Origin: Polynucleobacter sp. GWA2_45_21
Lineage (GTDB): Bacteria; Pseudomonadota; Gammaproteobacteria; Burkholderiales; Burkholderiaceae
Length of the DNA: 64,000 nucleotides
Assembly: GCF_001830325.1 (NCBI RefSeq)
Contig: NZ_MHZG01000001.1
Coordinates: 496,001 to 560,000, forward strand
Direction: 5' to 3'
A model generated the notes under the pieces. That model searched no databases. It was not told the origin of the DNA and worked only from the letters and a program-made list of their open reading frames with translations. This document shows positions 1-8,152 of the stretch, piece after piece. How positions within the stretch are numbered: position 1 is the stretch's first letter; each line of letters starts with the position of its first letter. The position numbers and the translations under genes are program-made.

Positions 1-32
1 TCAAAAAGATCTTTGGGATTAATGTTGGCAAT

Positions 33-66
33 AAAAAACCCGACCATAAGCTGATCGGGTTTTTTA
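33..66 (-). terminator. Rho-independent terminator of the MFS gene
   Basis: An inverted repeat with stem CCCGA/TCGGG is flanked by A6 and T6, so it can work on both strands. It lies 17 bases past the stop of the minus-strand MFS gene and may also end a plus-strand gene outside the window. The GC stem is short (5 bp), but the A/T flanks extend it. Confidence 0.75.
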
Positions 67-82
67 TTGAGCAAAAGATTAA

Positions 83-1753
83 CTAATCGTTCGCATAAAT
101 ATCCACATCTTTTGTCTCGCGAATAAACAAAGTACCAATTACTAATGTAATCGCAGCAATGATGATCGGATACCAAAGACCATAGTAAATATTTCCGTTT
201 TGAGCCACCAGGGCAAATGATATTGTTGGCAGCAGACCCCCAAACCAGCCGTTACCAATATGGTATGGCAAGGACATTGATGTATAGCGAATGCGTGTTG
301 GGAACATCTCAACTAGCATTGCTGCAATAGGTCCATACACCATGGTCACCAAAATAACCAAATAGGCCAATAACAACAGTACTGGCACATAACTGATTTC
401 TTCAGGGTTGGCTTTCGCTGGATAGCCCGCATCATTTAGCGCATTACGGATAGCATTTTTAAACTCTGCATCTCTCGACTGACTCTCTACTAAAGTCATT
501 CCCTTTGCTGAATACGCCTGAATTTCAGTTTCACCAATTTTGATAATGGCGGGGCTTCCTACTGCACCAGAAATTGTTTTGTAGCTCGCAGAGTAAGATG
601 CCATAACCTGCTTAGCAATGTCACATGAACTCGTAAACTTAGCTGTGCCAGTTGGATTGAACTGGAAACTACATTCACTCAAATCAGCAGTAATCGTTGC
701 TGGCGCAGCAACCATCGCTTTTTCTAAGGCGGGATTTGCGAAGTGGGTTAATGCGTTAAATACAGAAACTGGCGTGCCTGGGATATAGGTCACTACAGCG
801 AGCAACAGTCCACCCATGATGATGACCTTGCGACCAATCATGTCCGACAAGGTTCCAAAAACAACAAAAAACGGTGTACCAATGATTAAGGCGGCAGCGA
901 TTAATAGATTAGCTGTTGTGGAGTCTACTTTGAGCACCTGAGTAAGGTAGAACAAAGCGTAAAACTGGCCTGTGTACCACACCACTGCTTGACCAGCCAC
1001 CAAGCCAAATAAGGCCAAGAGAACAATCTTCAAATTCTTCCAGCGGGCAAACGACTCGGTCAGCGGCGCTTTAGATAGCTTGCCCTCCTCTTTCATTTTT
1101 TTGAAAGCAGGCGATTCATTCATGGACAAACGAATCCAAATCGATATGCCAAGCAATGCAATGGATACGACAAATGGAATACGCCAACCCCAAACCTCAA
1201 AATCAGAACCCGTCAGCTCACGAGCACCCAAGATCACCAGGAGAGATAAAAACAAACCCAAAGTAGCCGTCGTCTGAATCCATGATGTATATGCACCGCG
1301 ACGACCATGCGGTGCATGCTCGGCAACATAAGTGGCAGCGCCGCCATACTCACCACCCAAGGCCAGGCCCTGTAGCATCCGCAATGCAATGAGGATGACT
1401 GGGGCAGCAACACCAATCGAGTCGTAATTTGGCAAGATGCCAACAACAAAGGTTGAGACACCCATTAACAAAATGGTGACTAGGAAGGTGTACTTACGAC
1501 CAATCAGATCTCCGAGCCGTCCAAATACCAAAGCACCAAACGGTCGGACGATAAAGCCAGCAGCAAAAGCCAACAAGGCAAAAATAAAAGCGGAACCCTG
1601 GTCTAGCCCTGAGAAAAACTGTTTAGCAATAATGGCAGCCAATGAGCCATATAAATAAAAGTCATACCATTCGAAAACAGTACCCAAGGACGAAGCAAAA
1701 ATAACTTTGCGTTCCTCAGCAGTCATGGGGGCGACCTTAGTTGATCGTGACAT
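83..1753 (-). CDS. MFS transporter, metabolite:H+ symporter (MHS) family
   Basis: Predicted inner-membrane proton symporter for a small organic acid or osmolyte; the substrate cannot be told from sequence. The N-terminal half has MHS hallmarks: FEWYDFYLYG near residue 30, a GRLGDLIGRK loop near 80 and the LQGLALGGEYGGA segment near 130. A second SDMIGRK loop follows near residue 306. At 556 residues it exceeds the usual 430-450 because about 120 hydrophilic residues (roughly 336-458) are inserted between two membrane segments of the C-terminal half; the insert holds two cysteines. I chose the start three codons inside the ORF because AGGA lies 9 bases before that ATG, whereas the first ATG abuts it. 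It is transcribed alone and ends at a hairpin. Confidence 0.88.
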   Translation of the reverse strand: MSRSTKVAPMTAEERKVIFASSLGTVFEWYDFYLYGSLAAIIAKQFFSGLDQGSAFIFALLAFAAGFIVRPFGALVFGRLGDLIGRKYTFLVTILLMGVSTFVVGILPNYDSIGVAAPVILIALRMLQGLALGGEYGGAATYVAEHAPHGRRGAYTSWIQTTATLGLFLSLLVILGARELTGSDFEVWGWRIPFVVSIALLGISIWIRLSMNESPAFKKMKEEGKLSKAPLTESFARWKNLKIVLLALFGLVAGQAVVWYTGQFYALFYLTQVLKVDSTTANLLIAAALIIGTPFFVVFGTLSDMIGRKVIIMGGLLLAVVTYIPGTPVSVFNALTHFANPALEKAMVAAPATITADLSECSFQFNPTGTAKFTSSCDIAKQVMASYSASYKTISGAVGSPAIIKIGETEIQAYSAKGMTLVESQSRDAEFKNAIRNALNDAGYPAKANPEEISYVPVLLLLAYLVILVTMVYGPIAAMLVEMFPTRIRYTSMSLPYHIGNGWFGGLLPTISFALVAQNGNIYYGLWYPIIIAAITLVIGTLFIRETKDVDIYAND

Positions 1754-1861
1754 CTCCAACATTCCTAATAATTTTTTTCAGGGGCAGATTATCCCTTGGA
1801 AATTTACTTTCAAATATACAAATTAGGGTATCTCCTCATCAAGTTATAAAAAATTTTGAAC

Positions 1862-1894
1862 AAAAAAAAGAGGAGGCAATGCCTCCTCTTTTTT
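1862..1894 (-). terminator. Strong terminator of the TRAP operon
   Basis: A perfect 8-bp GC-rich inverted repeat, GAGGAGGC-AAT-GCCTCCTC, has A8 on one side and T6 on the other. It sits 14 bases past the dctM stop and should end the minus-strand TRAP transcript before the MFS promoter region. Confidence 0.9.
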
Positions 1895-1907
1895 ATGAAC
1901 AACTCTT

Positions 1908-3233
1908 CTACCAACCAATTGCTTTAGGCAACCAAAGTGAAATTTGTGGGTAGTAGAAAACTAAGAACAATGCTACACCCTGCATAAACAAGAACGGCAA
2001 GACACCAATGTACAAGTCCCTAATTTTTACTTCAGGCGGGGCAACTCCTTTGAGATAAAAAAGTGCCCAACCAAATGGCGGCGTTAAGAATGATGATTGT
2101 AGGCAAACCGTAATCATCATCGCAATCCAAACAGGATCTGCACCTTGCGCCAAGAGAACAGGCAGAAATAATGGTACTGCAATGTAACTAATTTCAATCC
2201 ACTCAATAAAAAATCCGAGCACAAAAATTAGCAAGAGCATGAACCAAATATCGCTATTAATACCGCCGGGTATTACCTCGAACATCCCAGAGATGAGCTC
2301 CTCACCATTAAGCCCCCTGAAGGACAAAGCAAAGACTTGTGCACAAATTAAAATAAACATCATTAATGCACTGATCTTGGTGGTATCTATTGCGACTTGC
2401 TTCAAAATATCCCACTTAAAGCGACCAGATAAAAAAGTTACCAAAATTGAACCGACGGCACCCATCGCTGCAGCTTCAGTTGGTGCAGCAACACCGCCAA
2501 CGATAGAGCCCAATACAGCAACTACCAACATAATTGGTGGAACCACGACTTTCCAAAAACGTACCCATAGCTCTTTACCAGAAACACGACTGCGCTCTTC
2601 CTTAGGAATAGGCGGCATCAAATCAGGTTTGAGCCAGCCTAAAATCAAAATGAAGACTATATAAACCACCACCAAAATCAACCCAGGGCCTACTGCAGCG
2701 GCAAACAAAGTACCAACCGACAACTGCATGATGTCGGAGAGCAAAATTAAAATGAGACTAGGTGGAATAATTTGACCCAAAGTACCAGAGGCACAAATCG
2801 CACCGCAGGCAATACTCTTGTTATAGCCACGTCGTATTAAGGTTGGCAGGGTCAGCAGACCCAAGGTGATGACAGTAGCACCAACAATCCCGGTGGTAGC
2901 ACCCATCAAAGCCCCGAACAAAATAATTCCGACCGCCATGCCGCCCTTGACACCACCAGCTATGTGCCCAATCACGTCTAACAAATCATCCGCGAGCCGG
3001 GATTTTTCCAGCATGATCCCCATAAAGATAAACAAGGGAATTGCAAGCCATTGATAACCCGCCACAATGCCAAACACTCTTGCTGGCAATAAGTTAAACA
3101 AGGAGGTTCCGAATCCTAAAAATCCAAATACGAACCCCACTGTCGCCAAAGTAATAGCAACTGGAACACCAATCATCAATAGAATGAAAAAGCCTATCAG
3201 CATCAGAATGGCCATCACATGCATATCAAACAT
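1908..3233 (-). CDS. dctM: TRAP transporter large permease (DctM subunit)
   Basis: Twelve-helix-type membrane subunit that carries out Na+-coupled import in a tripartite periplasmic (TRAP) system. The protein is very hydrophobic throughout, with family segments such as GATTGIVGATVITLG and CGAICASGTLGQIIPPS. The ORF track starts nine codons earlier, but the ATG at 3233 is preceded by a near-perfect AGGAGGT at good spacing, giving 441 residues and an 8-base overlap with the dctQ stop. This argues for translational coupling with dctQ. It is the last gene of dctP-dctQ-dctM and runs into a strong hairpin. Confidence 0.93.
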   Translation of the reverse strand: MFDMHVMAILMLIGFFILLMIGVPVAITLATVGFVFGFLGFGTSLFNLLPARVFGIVAGYQWLAIPLFIFMGIMLEKSRLADDLLDVIGHIAGGVKGGMAVGIILFGALMGATTGIVGATVITLGLLTLPTLIRRGYNKSIACGAICASGTLGQIIPPSLILILLSDIMQLSVGTLFAAAVGPGLILVVVYIVFILILGWLKPDLMPPIPKEERSRVSGKELWVRFWKVVVPPIMLVVAVLGSIVGGVAAPTEAAAMGAVGSILVTFLSGRFKWDILKQVAIDTTKISALMMFILICAQVFALSFRGLNGEELISGMFEVIPGGINSDIWFMLLLIFVLGFFIEWIEISYIAVPLFLPVLLAQGADPVWIAMMITVCLQSSFLTPPFGWALFYLKGVAPPEVKIRDLYIGVLPFLFMQGVALFLVFYYPQISLWLPKAIGW

Positions 3234-3750
3234 GCTGACCTCCTTTGGTGCTATAGCCATTCAGAATCACCCGACAGAGCTCCCCGACGCCTTGCAAAGC
3301 CAGTAAAGCAAAGCCAATTGGAATTAATCCCTTCACAATCCAGCGATAAGGAATACCTCCTGGATCGGGCGACATTTCTCCAATCGAGAAAGACTGGACA
3401 ACATATGATGAGGACAAGTAGATAAATAGCAGCGCCACAATGATTGTGAGCACTGCTGAAAGAATGTCTACTCGATATTTTGTCTTAGGTGAGTAATTGG
3501 CGTAGAACAAATCAACCCGAACATTATCCCCACGTAACAAGGCATAACTCATACCGAATAAGATTAATGCCGCCAATAGATGCCACTCAAGCTCTTGTGC
3601 CCACACCGAACCAATGCTCATGGTGTAGCGTAAAAAAACGTTAACTGTTATTAATCCCACAATGGCCAAGGCCACGTAAGACGTGGCCTTGCCAGTGAAA
3701 TCAATTAAGCCTTCGATACGCAATGCGATTTTTAATAACAAAGGATGCAC
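3226..3750 (-). CDS. dctQ: TRAP transporter small permease (DctQ subunit)
   Basis: Four-helix membrane subunit of the TRAP transporter, needed with DctM for uptake. At 174 residues it is normal in size. It shows a conserved W..E pair (WAQELEWH, near residue 50) and the short charged loop RGDNVRVD before the third helix, both typical of the family. It lies 33 bases after dctP and overlaps dctM by 8 bases, so the three genes form one operon. Confidence 0.92.
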   Translation of the reverse strand: MHPLLLKIALRIEGLIDFTGKATSYVALAIVGLITVNVFLRYTMSIGSVWAQELEWHLLAALILFGMSYALLRGDNVRVDLFYANYSPKTKYRVDILSAVLTIIVALLFIYLSSSYVVQSFSIGEMSPDPGGIPYRWIVKGLIPIGFALLALQGVGELCRVILNGYSTKGGQHV

Positions 3751-3783
3751 TGATATTCCTAACTTAAATGATTAAAACAAAAA

Positions 3784-4884
3784 TCAACCGCGAACTTTGC
3801 TGTGGTACGTTGCCTCGCTGTAAGAAGCCCAGGAATCGTAATTGCGCTTAAAGGCAAAATAAGAATCATGTACTTTTTTAGTCATAGGATCAGCAGCGGC
3901 AGACTCGTCCAAAATCTTCTTCGTTTCAGTGCGCATCGCAGCTACTACTGAATCTGGCAATTGCAGAGCAGTAACGCCTTGCTTCTCAACCAAATCTTTC
4001 ATTGCCTCGGCATTGTTACGCTGACACCATGCCTCACCAATGACATTACAAGCTGCAGATGCATTTTGCACAACCGCTTGAAGATCTTTAGGTAGCTTTT
4101 CCCAAGCTGCTTTATTAATCAAAAGCTCAGAAGTAGTTGCTGGCTCATGCCAACCAGTGGTGTAGTAGAACTTAGCTGCTTTTTGCAATCCAAGACGACG
4201 GTCTTGAAATGGGCCAACGAATTCAGCTGCATCAATCACGCCACGCTCAAGCGCCGGGAAAATCTCACCGCCTGGCAATACTTTTACATCAACACCCAAC
4301 TTGGCATAGACCTTACCAGCAAGTCCAGGGATACGCATTTTTAGACCCTTGAGGTCTGCGACGCTATTAATTTTCTTTTTAAACCAACCAGTCATTTGCA
4401 CACCGGTGTTACCGCAAGGCATGGCAATCATGCCAAAAGGTGCATAGGTTTCATTCCAGAGATCAATACCGCCACCGTCATATAGCCAACCATTCATCCC
4501 TTGAAAATTTAGGCCGAATGGCACAGCCGTAAAGTACTGAGCTGCAAATGTTTTGCCAGTCCAGAAATAACTATTAGCATGATTCATTTCAACCGTGCCA
4601 GATCGAACAGCATCAAAACCCTCAAATGCGGGAATCAATTCTCCAGCGCCAAAAACTTGAATCTTTAAGCGGCCATTGGACATCTCCCCAATGCGTTTTG
4701 CTAAATCAGTTGCGCTACCAGGTCCATCCATGTAAAACGGCGCACCCTTTGGGTAGGCGCTGGTCATCTTCCAGTTAAAAGTTTGTGATGATTGCGCTCG
4801 CACGATGGATGGAGCGCCCAAGGTAGCCCCAACAACACCTGCACCAATTCCTGCACTGAGAAACTTACGACGGTTTGTTTTCAT
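3784..4884 (-). CDS. dctP: TRAP transporter substrate-binding protein, TakP-like, Tat-type leader
   Basis: Periplasmic receptor that captures the substrate and hands it to DctQM. The N-terminus (NRRKFLSAG, then a hydrophobic run ending near residue 30 at VRAQ) is a twin-arginine type signal, implying export in folded form. The body carries segments resembling TakP, the 2-oxo-acid binder: FGAGELIPAFE, a GGGIDLWNE stretch, GNTGVQMTGW and GLKMRIPG followed by EFVGPF. A 2-oxo-monocarboxylate or lactate-like ligand is therefore the best guess, from similarity only. It is first in its operon, with RBS AGGAGGAG and an FNR-type promoter box upstream. Confidence 0.92.
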   Translation of the reverse strand: MKTNRRKFLSAGIGAGVVGATLGAPSIVRAQSSQTFNWKMTSAYPKGAPFYMDGPGSATDLAKRIGEMSNGRLKIQVFGAGELIPAFEGFDAVRSGTVEMNHANSYFWTGKTFAAQYFTAVPFGLNFQGMNGWLYDGGGIDLWNETYAPFGMIAMPCGNTGVQMTGWFKKKINSVADLKGLKMRIPGLAGKVYAKLGVDVKVLPGGEIFPALERGVIDAAEFVGPFQDRRLGLQKAAKFYYTTGWHEPATTSELLINKAAWEKLPKDLQAVVQNASAACNVIGEAWCQRNNAEAMKDLVEKQGVTALQLPDSVVAAMRTETKKILDESAAADPMTKKVHDSYFAFKRNYDSWASYSEATYHSKVRG

Positions 4885-4897
4885 AATTGACTCCTCC

Positions 4898-4946
4898 TGA
4901 AAAAATACTAACTACACACATATGGTTAAAAGTTGATGAACATCAA
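4898..4946 (-). promoter_or_regulatory. FNR-type activated promoter for dctPQM
   Basis: TTGATGAACATCAA (4933-4946) matches the FNR/DNR consensus TTGAT-N4-ATCAA at all ten defined positions. On the minus strand a TAGTAT -10 candidate lies at 4910-4905. The implied transcription start at 4898 places the box centre at exactly -41.5, the classic class II activator position. The resulting leader would be only about 14 bases and begin in the Shine-Dalgarno sequence. Site and spacing are seen in the sequence; regulation by an FNR-family protein is inferred. Confidence 0.6.
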
Positions 4947-5176
4947 GATTTCCGAAATGACTTATCAGCATTGCAATGCAACAAATCATGTTTTTTCCTG
5001 CTGAGTCAATGTAGAGCATATTGATCAAGACAAGGTCAGTACATTCCCTAATGCAGTGCATAAAGCGCACTTTTTTTGGGATGATGGAACTTCATGCTTC
5101 AATTTGGTGTCTGCAAGAATCTAAACTACCTTTACTAAATTAATTACTCATAACTGCAATAGGAGAAATACAAATA
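4947..5176. other. Intergenic region between the dctP promoter and the GGT-family gene
   Basis: With the dctP promoter this gap totals 292 bases. It holds an isolated TTGAT half-site at 5021, a weak hairpin with T7 (5055-5077) and an AGGAG ribosome site for the downstream gene. I see no convincing -35/-10 pair for the plus strand and no small ORF. Confidence 0.5.
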
Positions 5177-6775
5177 ATGCAACCAAAATGGGGTATTCGT
5201 GGAATGGCGGTAGCGCCACACTCGCTAGCATCTGAGTCAGCCTTAGGAGTTCTTAAAGAGGGTGGTAACGCTTTAGAAGCAATGATTGCTGCTGCAGCAA
5301 CGATTGCAGTGGTCTATCCCCATATGAATTCGATTGGTGGAGACTCATTCTGGGTAGTTCATTCACCCGGAAAAGCAATGGGGGGCATTGACGCCTGTGG
5401 AGCTGCAGCAGGATTGGCCACTAAAAACTGGTACGCAGAGCGCGGTATTACTAAAGCGATTCCATTTAGAGGCGCTGTTGCAGCCAATACTGTTGCTGGA
5501 ACTATTTCTGGTTGGGGTGCTGCTCAGAAACTTTCTCAACAAGGTCTTCGCGGCAAGCTTCCACTCTCCCGCCTCTTGGCTGATGCTATCTACTACGCAG
5601 AAGCTGGCGTGCCAGTTACTTACAGTCAATCGAGCTTAACTGACAAAAAACGTGCAGAGCTCATTGATATTCCAGGTTTCGCAAATACCTTTTTAATCAA
5701 CGGTCAAGCGCCTGCGGTTGGCAGCATCTTTAAACAAGATCGCCTTGCTAAGACCTTGCGCCAAATTGCACGCAAAGGAACTGATGATTATTACCGCGGA
5801 GACTTAGCAGAGTTATTAGCCAAAGAACTGACTGAACTCGGTAGCCCACTCAGACTGAGTGACCTTCATCGTCACCACGCAAAATTAATTGATCCACTGG
5901 AGTTAAAGCACAGCATCGGAAATGTGTACAACATGACTCCACCAACTCAAGGTGTTGTGTCATTGATGATTTTGGGAATCTTAGATCAACTCAATCTCAA
6001 GCGCTTCAAAGTAGACAGTGCTGAGTATGTACACCACTGTGTTGAGGCCACTAAGCAGGCTTTTAAAGTCAGGGATCGATACGTCACGGATCCAGCTTAC
6101 ATGACTAAACACGCACAGTCTTTCTTGGCACCAGCATTCTTAAAAAAACTGGCTAAAAATATTGACCCTGAAAGAGCATTGCCTTGGGGTCAAGGTAAGG
6201 GTCCTGCTGACACGATTTGGATGGGCGTTGTCGATGGTGAAGGCAACTGCGTTTCTTTTATTCAAAGTATCTATCATGAATTTGGTGCAGGAATTGTGTT
6301 ACCGAAATCCGGTGTCAATTGGCAAAATCGCGGCTGCAGTTTTTCATTAGATCCTAAAACACTGAATCACTTAGAGCCCTATCGCAAGCCGTTCCACACC
6401 TTAAATCCAGCCATGGCTTTATTTAATGATGGACGTTCTATGGTTTATGGAACGATGGGAGGCGATGGACAGCCCCAAACACAATGTGCGGTCTTTACGC
6501 GCACAGCTACTTATGGACTTGATCCTCAGGATGCAATTAGTCGTCCTCGCTGGTTACTGGGACGTACCTGGGGGCAAACCAGTGATAGCTTAAAACTCGA
6601 ATCGCGTTTTAACCCATGGGTCGCTAAAGAGCTCCATGCTCTTGGACATGAAATTGAAATGCTAGATGCTTTTGATGAAACCGTAGGGCATGCGGGCTGC
6701 ATTATTCGAGAGCCCTCCGGAACCTTGCGCGGCGGCTGGGACCCTCGTAGCGATGGAGCAGTTAGCGCTTATTAG
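5177..6775 (+). CDS. Gamma-glutamyltransferase-family Ntn hydrolase, substrate unknown
   Basis: A 532-residue member of the gamma-glutamyltranspeptidase superfamily, proenzymes that cut themselves before a threonine which then acts as nucleophile. The likely nucleophile is Thr346 in GPADTIWMGVVD, and the N-terminal fold motif GGNALEAMIAAA is clear. It is not a canonical GGT. There is no signal peptide, the substrate-binding arginine motif (FRE..P) is replaced by DACGAAAG, and the usual double-serine and GSPGG loops read TLNPAM and GTMGGDGQ. These changes recall oxamate amidohydrolase (HpxW) and acylase-like branches, so an amide or acyl-amide hydrolase of the cytoplasm is plausible. It is divergent from the TRAP operon and overlaps the next gene tail-to-tail. 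Confidence 0.85.
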   Translation: MQPKWGIRGMAVAPHSLASESALGVLKEGGNALEAMIAAAATIAVVYPHMNSIGGDSFWVVHSPGKAMGGIDACGAAAGLATKNWYAERGITKAIPFRGAVAANTVAGTISGWGAAQKLSQQGLRGKLPLSRLLADAIYYAEAGVPVTYSQSSLTDKKRAELIDIPGFANTFLINGQAPAVGSIFKQDRLAKTLRQIARKGTDDYYRGDLAELLAKELTELGSPLRLSDLHRHHAKLIDPLELKHSIGNVYNMTPPTQGVVSLMILGILDQLNLKRFKVDSAEYVHHCVEATKQAFKVRDRYVTDPAYMTKHAQSFLAPAFLKKLAKNIDPERALPWGQGKGPADTIWMGVVDGEGNCVSFIQSIYHEFGAGIVLPKSGVNWQNRGCSFSLDPKTLNHLEPYRKPFHTLNPAMALFNDGRSMVYGTMGGDGQPQTQCAVFTRTATYGLDPQDAISRPRWLLGRTWGQTSDSLKLESRFNPWVAKELHALGHEIEMLDAFDETVGHAGCIIREPSGTLRGGWDPRSDGAVSAY

Positions 6776-7391
6776 TAATAAATAATTTGGGTACGCGTAG
6801 ATCCCAATGAATGGCAGCTACGCGTAATCCGAATATAGCAAGCATGCAAACTACCGAAGCTTCTAGCGTGTATTGCGGCAAGTAATTCAGCGCCAACACA
6901 TAGAGAGTGCATCCAATAGTCACGGGAATCGCATATAGCTCATGGGACATCAGCAAGGTTTTTCTGCCCGCTAGAACATCTCGTAATAGGCCGCCCCCAA
7001 TAGCAGTAACCACGCCCAATATGACAGGCGCTACCGGCAAACCGAATCCAAGATTCCAGACTTTATCCGCCCCTTGAATCCCAAACAAAGCCGCGCCCAG
7101 ACCATCTATATAAAGCATCGTCCGATAGATCTGCGGTTGTGTAAAAAACGATTCCGCCACAAACGTCAACACACAAGCACCAAGAGCAACCCAGATATAA
7201 ATTTGCGAAATTGACCAAAAAGCTGGGACATCCAAAATCATGTCGCGAATCGTACCGCCGCCAATTGCAGTAATGACGCCCAAAACCAAGACGCCAAATA
7301 AATCAACGCCACGATCAGAGATGGCTAAAACCCCTGTAACAGCAAAGGCAACTGTGGCGATCATGCCAATCCAGAAATTAATTTGATCCAT
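6762..7391 (-). CDS. TRIC / UPF0126 family membrane protein (YadS/YicG-like)
   Basis: Small polytopic inner-membrane protein of the family related to trimeric intracellular cation channels; some bacterial members are reported as glycine transporters. The two-repeat build is visible: VITAIGGGTIRDMI in the first half and VVTAIGGGLLRDVL in the second. The ORF track adds 23 residues, but the internal ATG at 7391 has an AAGG ribosome site and starts right at the first membrane helix, giving the family's usual length (209 aa). The longer form would also reach close to the divergent maiA start. Its 3' end overlaps the preceding plus-strand gene by 14 bases. Confidence 0.85.
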   Translation of the reverse strand: MDQINFWIGMIATVAFAVTGVLAISDRGVDLFGVLVLGVITAIGGGTIRDMILDVPAFWSISQIYIWVALGACVLTFVAESFFTQPQIYRTMLYIDGLGAALFGIQGADKVWNLGFGLPVAPVILGVVTAIGGGLLRDVLAGRKTLLMSHELYAIPVTIGCTLYVLALNYLPQYTLEASVVCMLAIFGLRVAAIHWDLRVPKLFITNKR

Positions 7392-7471
7392 GACCTTGAG
7401 TCTAAAGCACTCGGGTGTGACGAGCAATGAAGTCCTGAATATACTGAGACTTACGATCACAGGAAATTCTT

Positions 7472-8152
7472 ATGAAAACCCAACTTTATAGTTTTTGGCG
7501 TAGCTCAGCAGCTTTTAGGGTGCGCATTGCCCTCAATTTAAAAGGGGTCGATCATCAAATCATTCCGATTCATCTTCTCAAGAATGGTGGCGAACAGACT
7601 AGTGCGGAATACACAGATAAAAATCCTACTCGCTTAGTACCTCTTTTAATTGAAGGTGATCATGCTATTCATCAATCACTCGCCATCATTGAGTATCTGG
7701 AGGAAACGCACCCCAACCCTCCACTACTCCCAAAGAGTGCAATTGATCGGGCTTGGGTGCGCGCTTTAGCAATGGATATTGCTATCGATGTTCATCCCAT
7801 TGGTAATTTGCGGGTGCTGCGCTACTTAATGAAAAACCTGGGTGTGAGTGCAGAGAACAAAGATGCTTGGAGCCAGCATTGGATGATGCTGGGTTTAGAG
7901 AACCTAGAGAAACAATTAACTAAAAACGCTAGGGTGGGTCGCTTTGCTTATGGAGATATGCCGGGTCTTGTCGATATTTGTTTAGTGCCGCAAATATTTA
8001 ATGCGCTCAGTGCGAAGATGGATATGAAGGCCTACCCGACACTCATGAAGATATTTAATGAATGCATGACCTTGCCTGCTTTCATTGATGCTGCCTGGGA
8101 AAAACAAATTGATGCAGAGGGATTAAATCCCTCTATTCCACCAAAGGAATAG
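7472..8152 (+). CDS. maiA: Maleylacetoacetate isomerase (zeta-class glutathione transferase)
   Basis: Cytosolic glutathione-dependent isomerase that converts maleylacetoacetate (or maleylpyruvate) to the fumaryl form in aromatic or tyrosine breakdown. The N-terminal thioredoxin-like domain carries the zeta-class signature, here SSAAFRVRIALNLKG; the cysteine of the textbook SSCSxRVR motif is alanine. The helical C-terminal domain contains DIHPIGNLRVLRYL-like and GDMPGLVDICLVPQ segments. At 226 residues it is of normal length. No other tyrosine or gentisate pathway gene is nearby, so the pathway is uncertain. It overlaps the convergent AEC gene by 30 bases. Confidence 0.85.
   Translation: MKTQLYSFWRSSAAFRVRIALNLKGVDHQIIPIHLLKNGGEQTSAEYTDKNPTRLVPLLIEGDHAIHQSLAIIEYLEETHPNPPLLPKSAIDRAWVRALAMDIAIDVHPIGNLRVLRYLMKNLGVSAENKDAWSQHWMMLGLENLEKQLTKNARVGRFAYGDMPGLVDICLVPQIFNALSAKMDMKAYPTLMKIFNECMTLPAFIDAAWEKQIDAEGLNPSIPPKE

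Noticed and set aside
1741-1953. 70-residue plus-strand ORF between the MFS and TRAP genes
   Set aside because: It reads through the perfect terminator hairpin at 1862-1894 into dctM antisense; the protein is low-complexity and has no ribosome site.
2239-2664. 141-residue plus-strand ORF opposite dctM
   Set aside because: Shadow of a hydrophobic gene on the other strand; Lys/Pro/Thr-rich composition typical of antisense frames, no domain.
5021-5034. Second FNR-like site TTGATCAAGACAAG
   Set aside because: Only the first half-site fits; the other half matches two of five positions.
5055-5077. Hairpin AGTGC/GCACT followed by T7, possible terminator or attenuator before the GGT-family gene
   Set aside because: The stem is only 5 bp with a 7-base loop, and no plus-strand promoter or gene precedes it; too weak to list as a feature.
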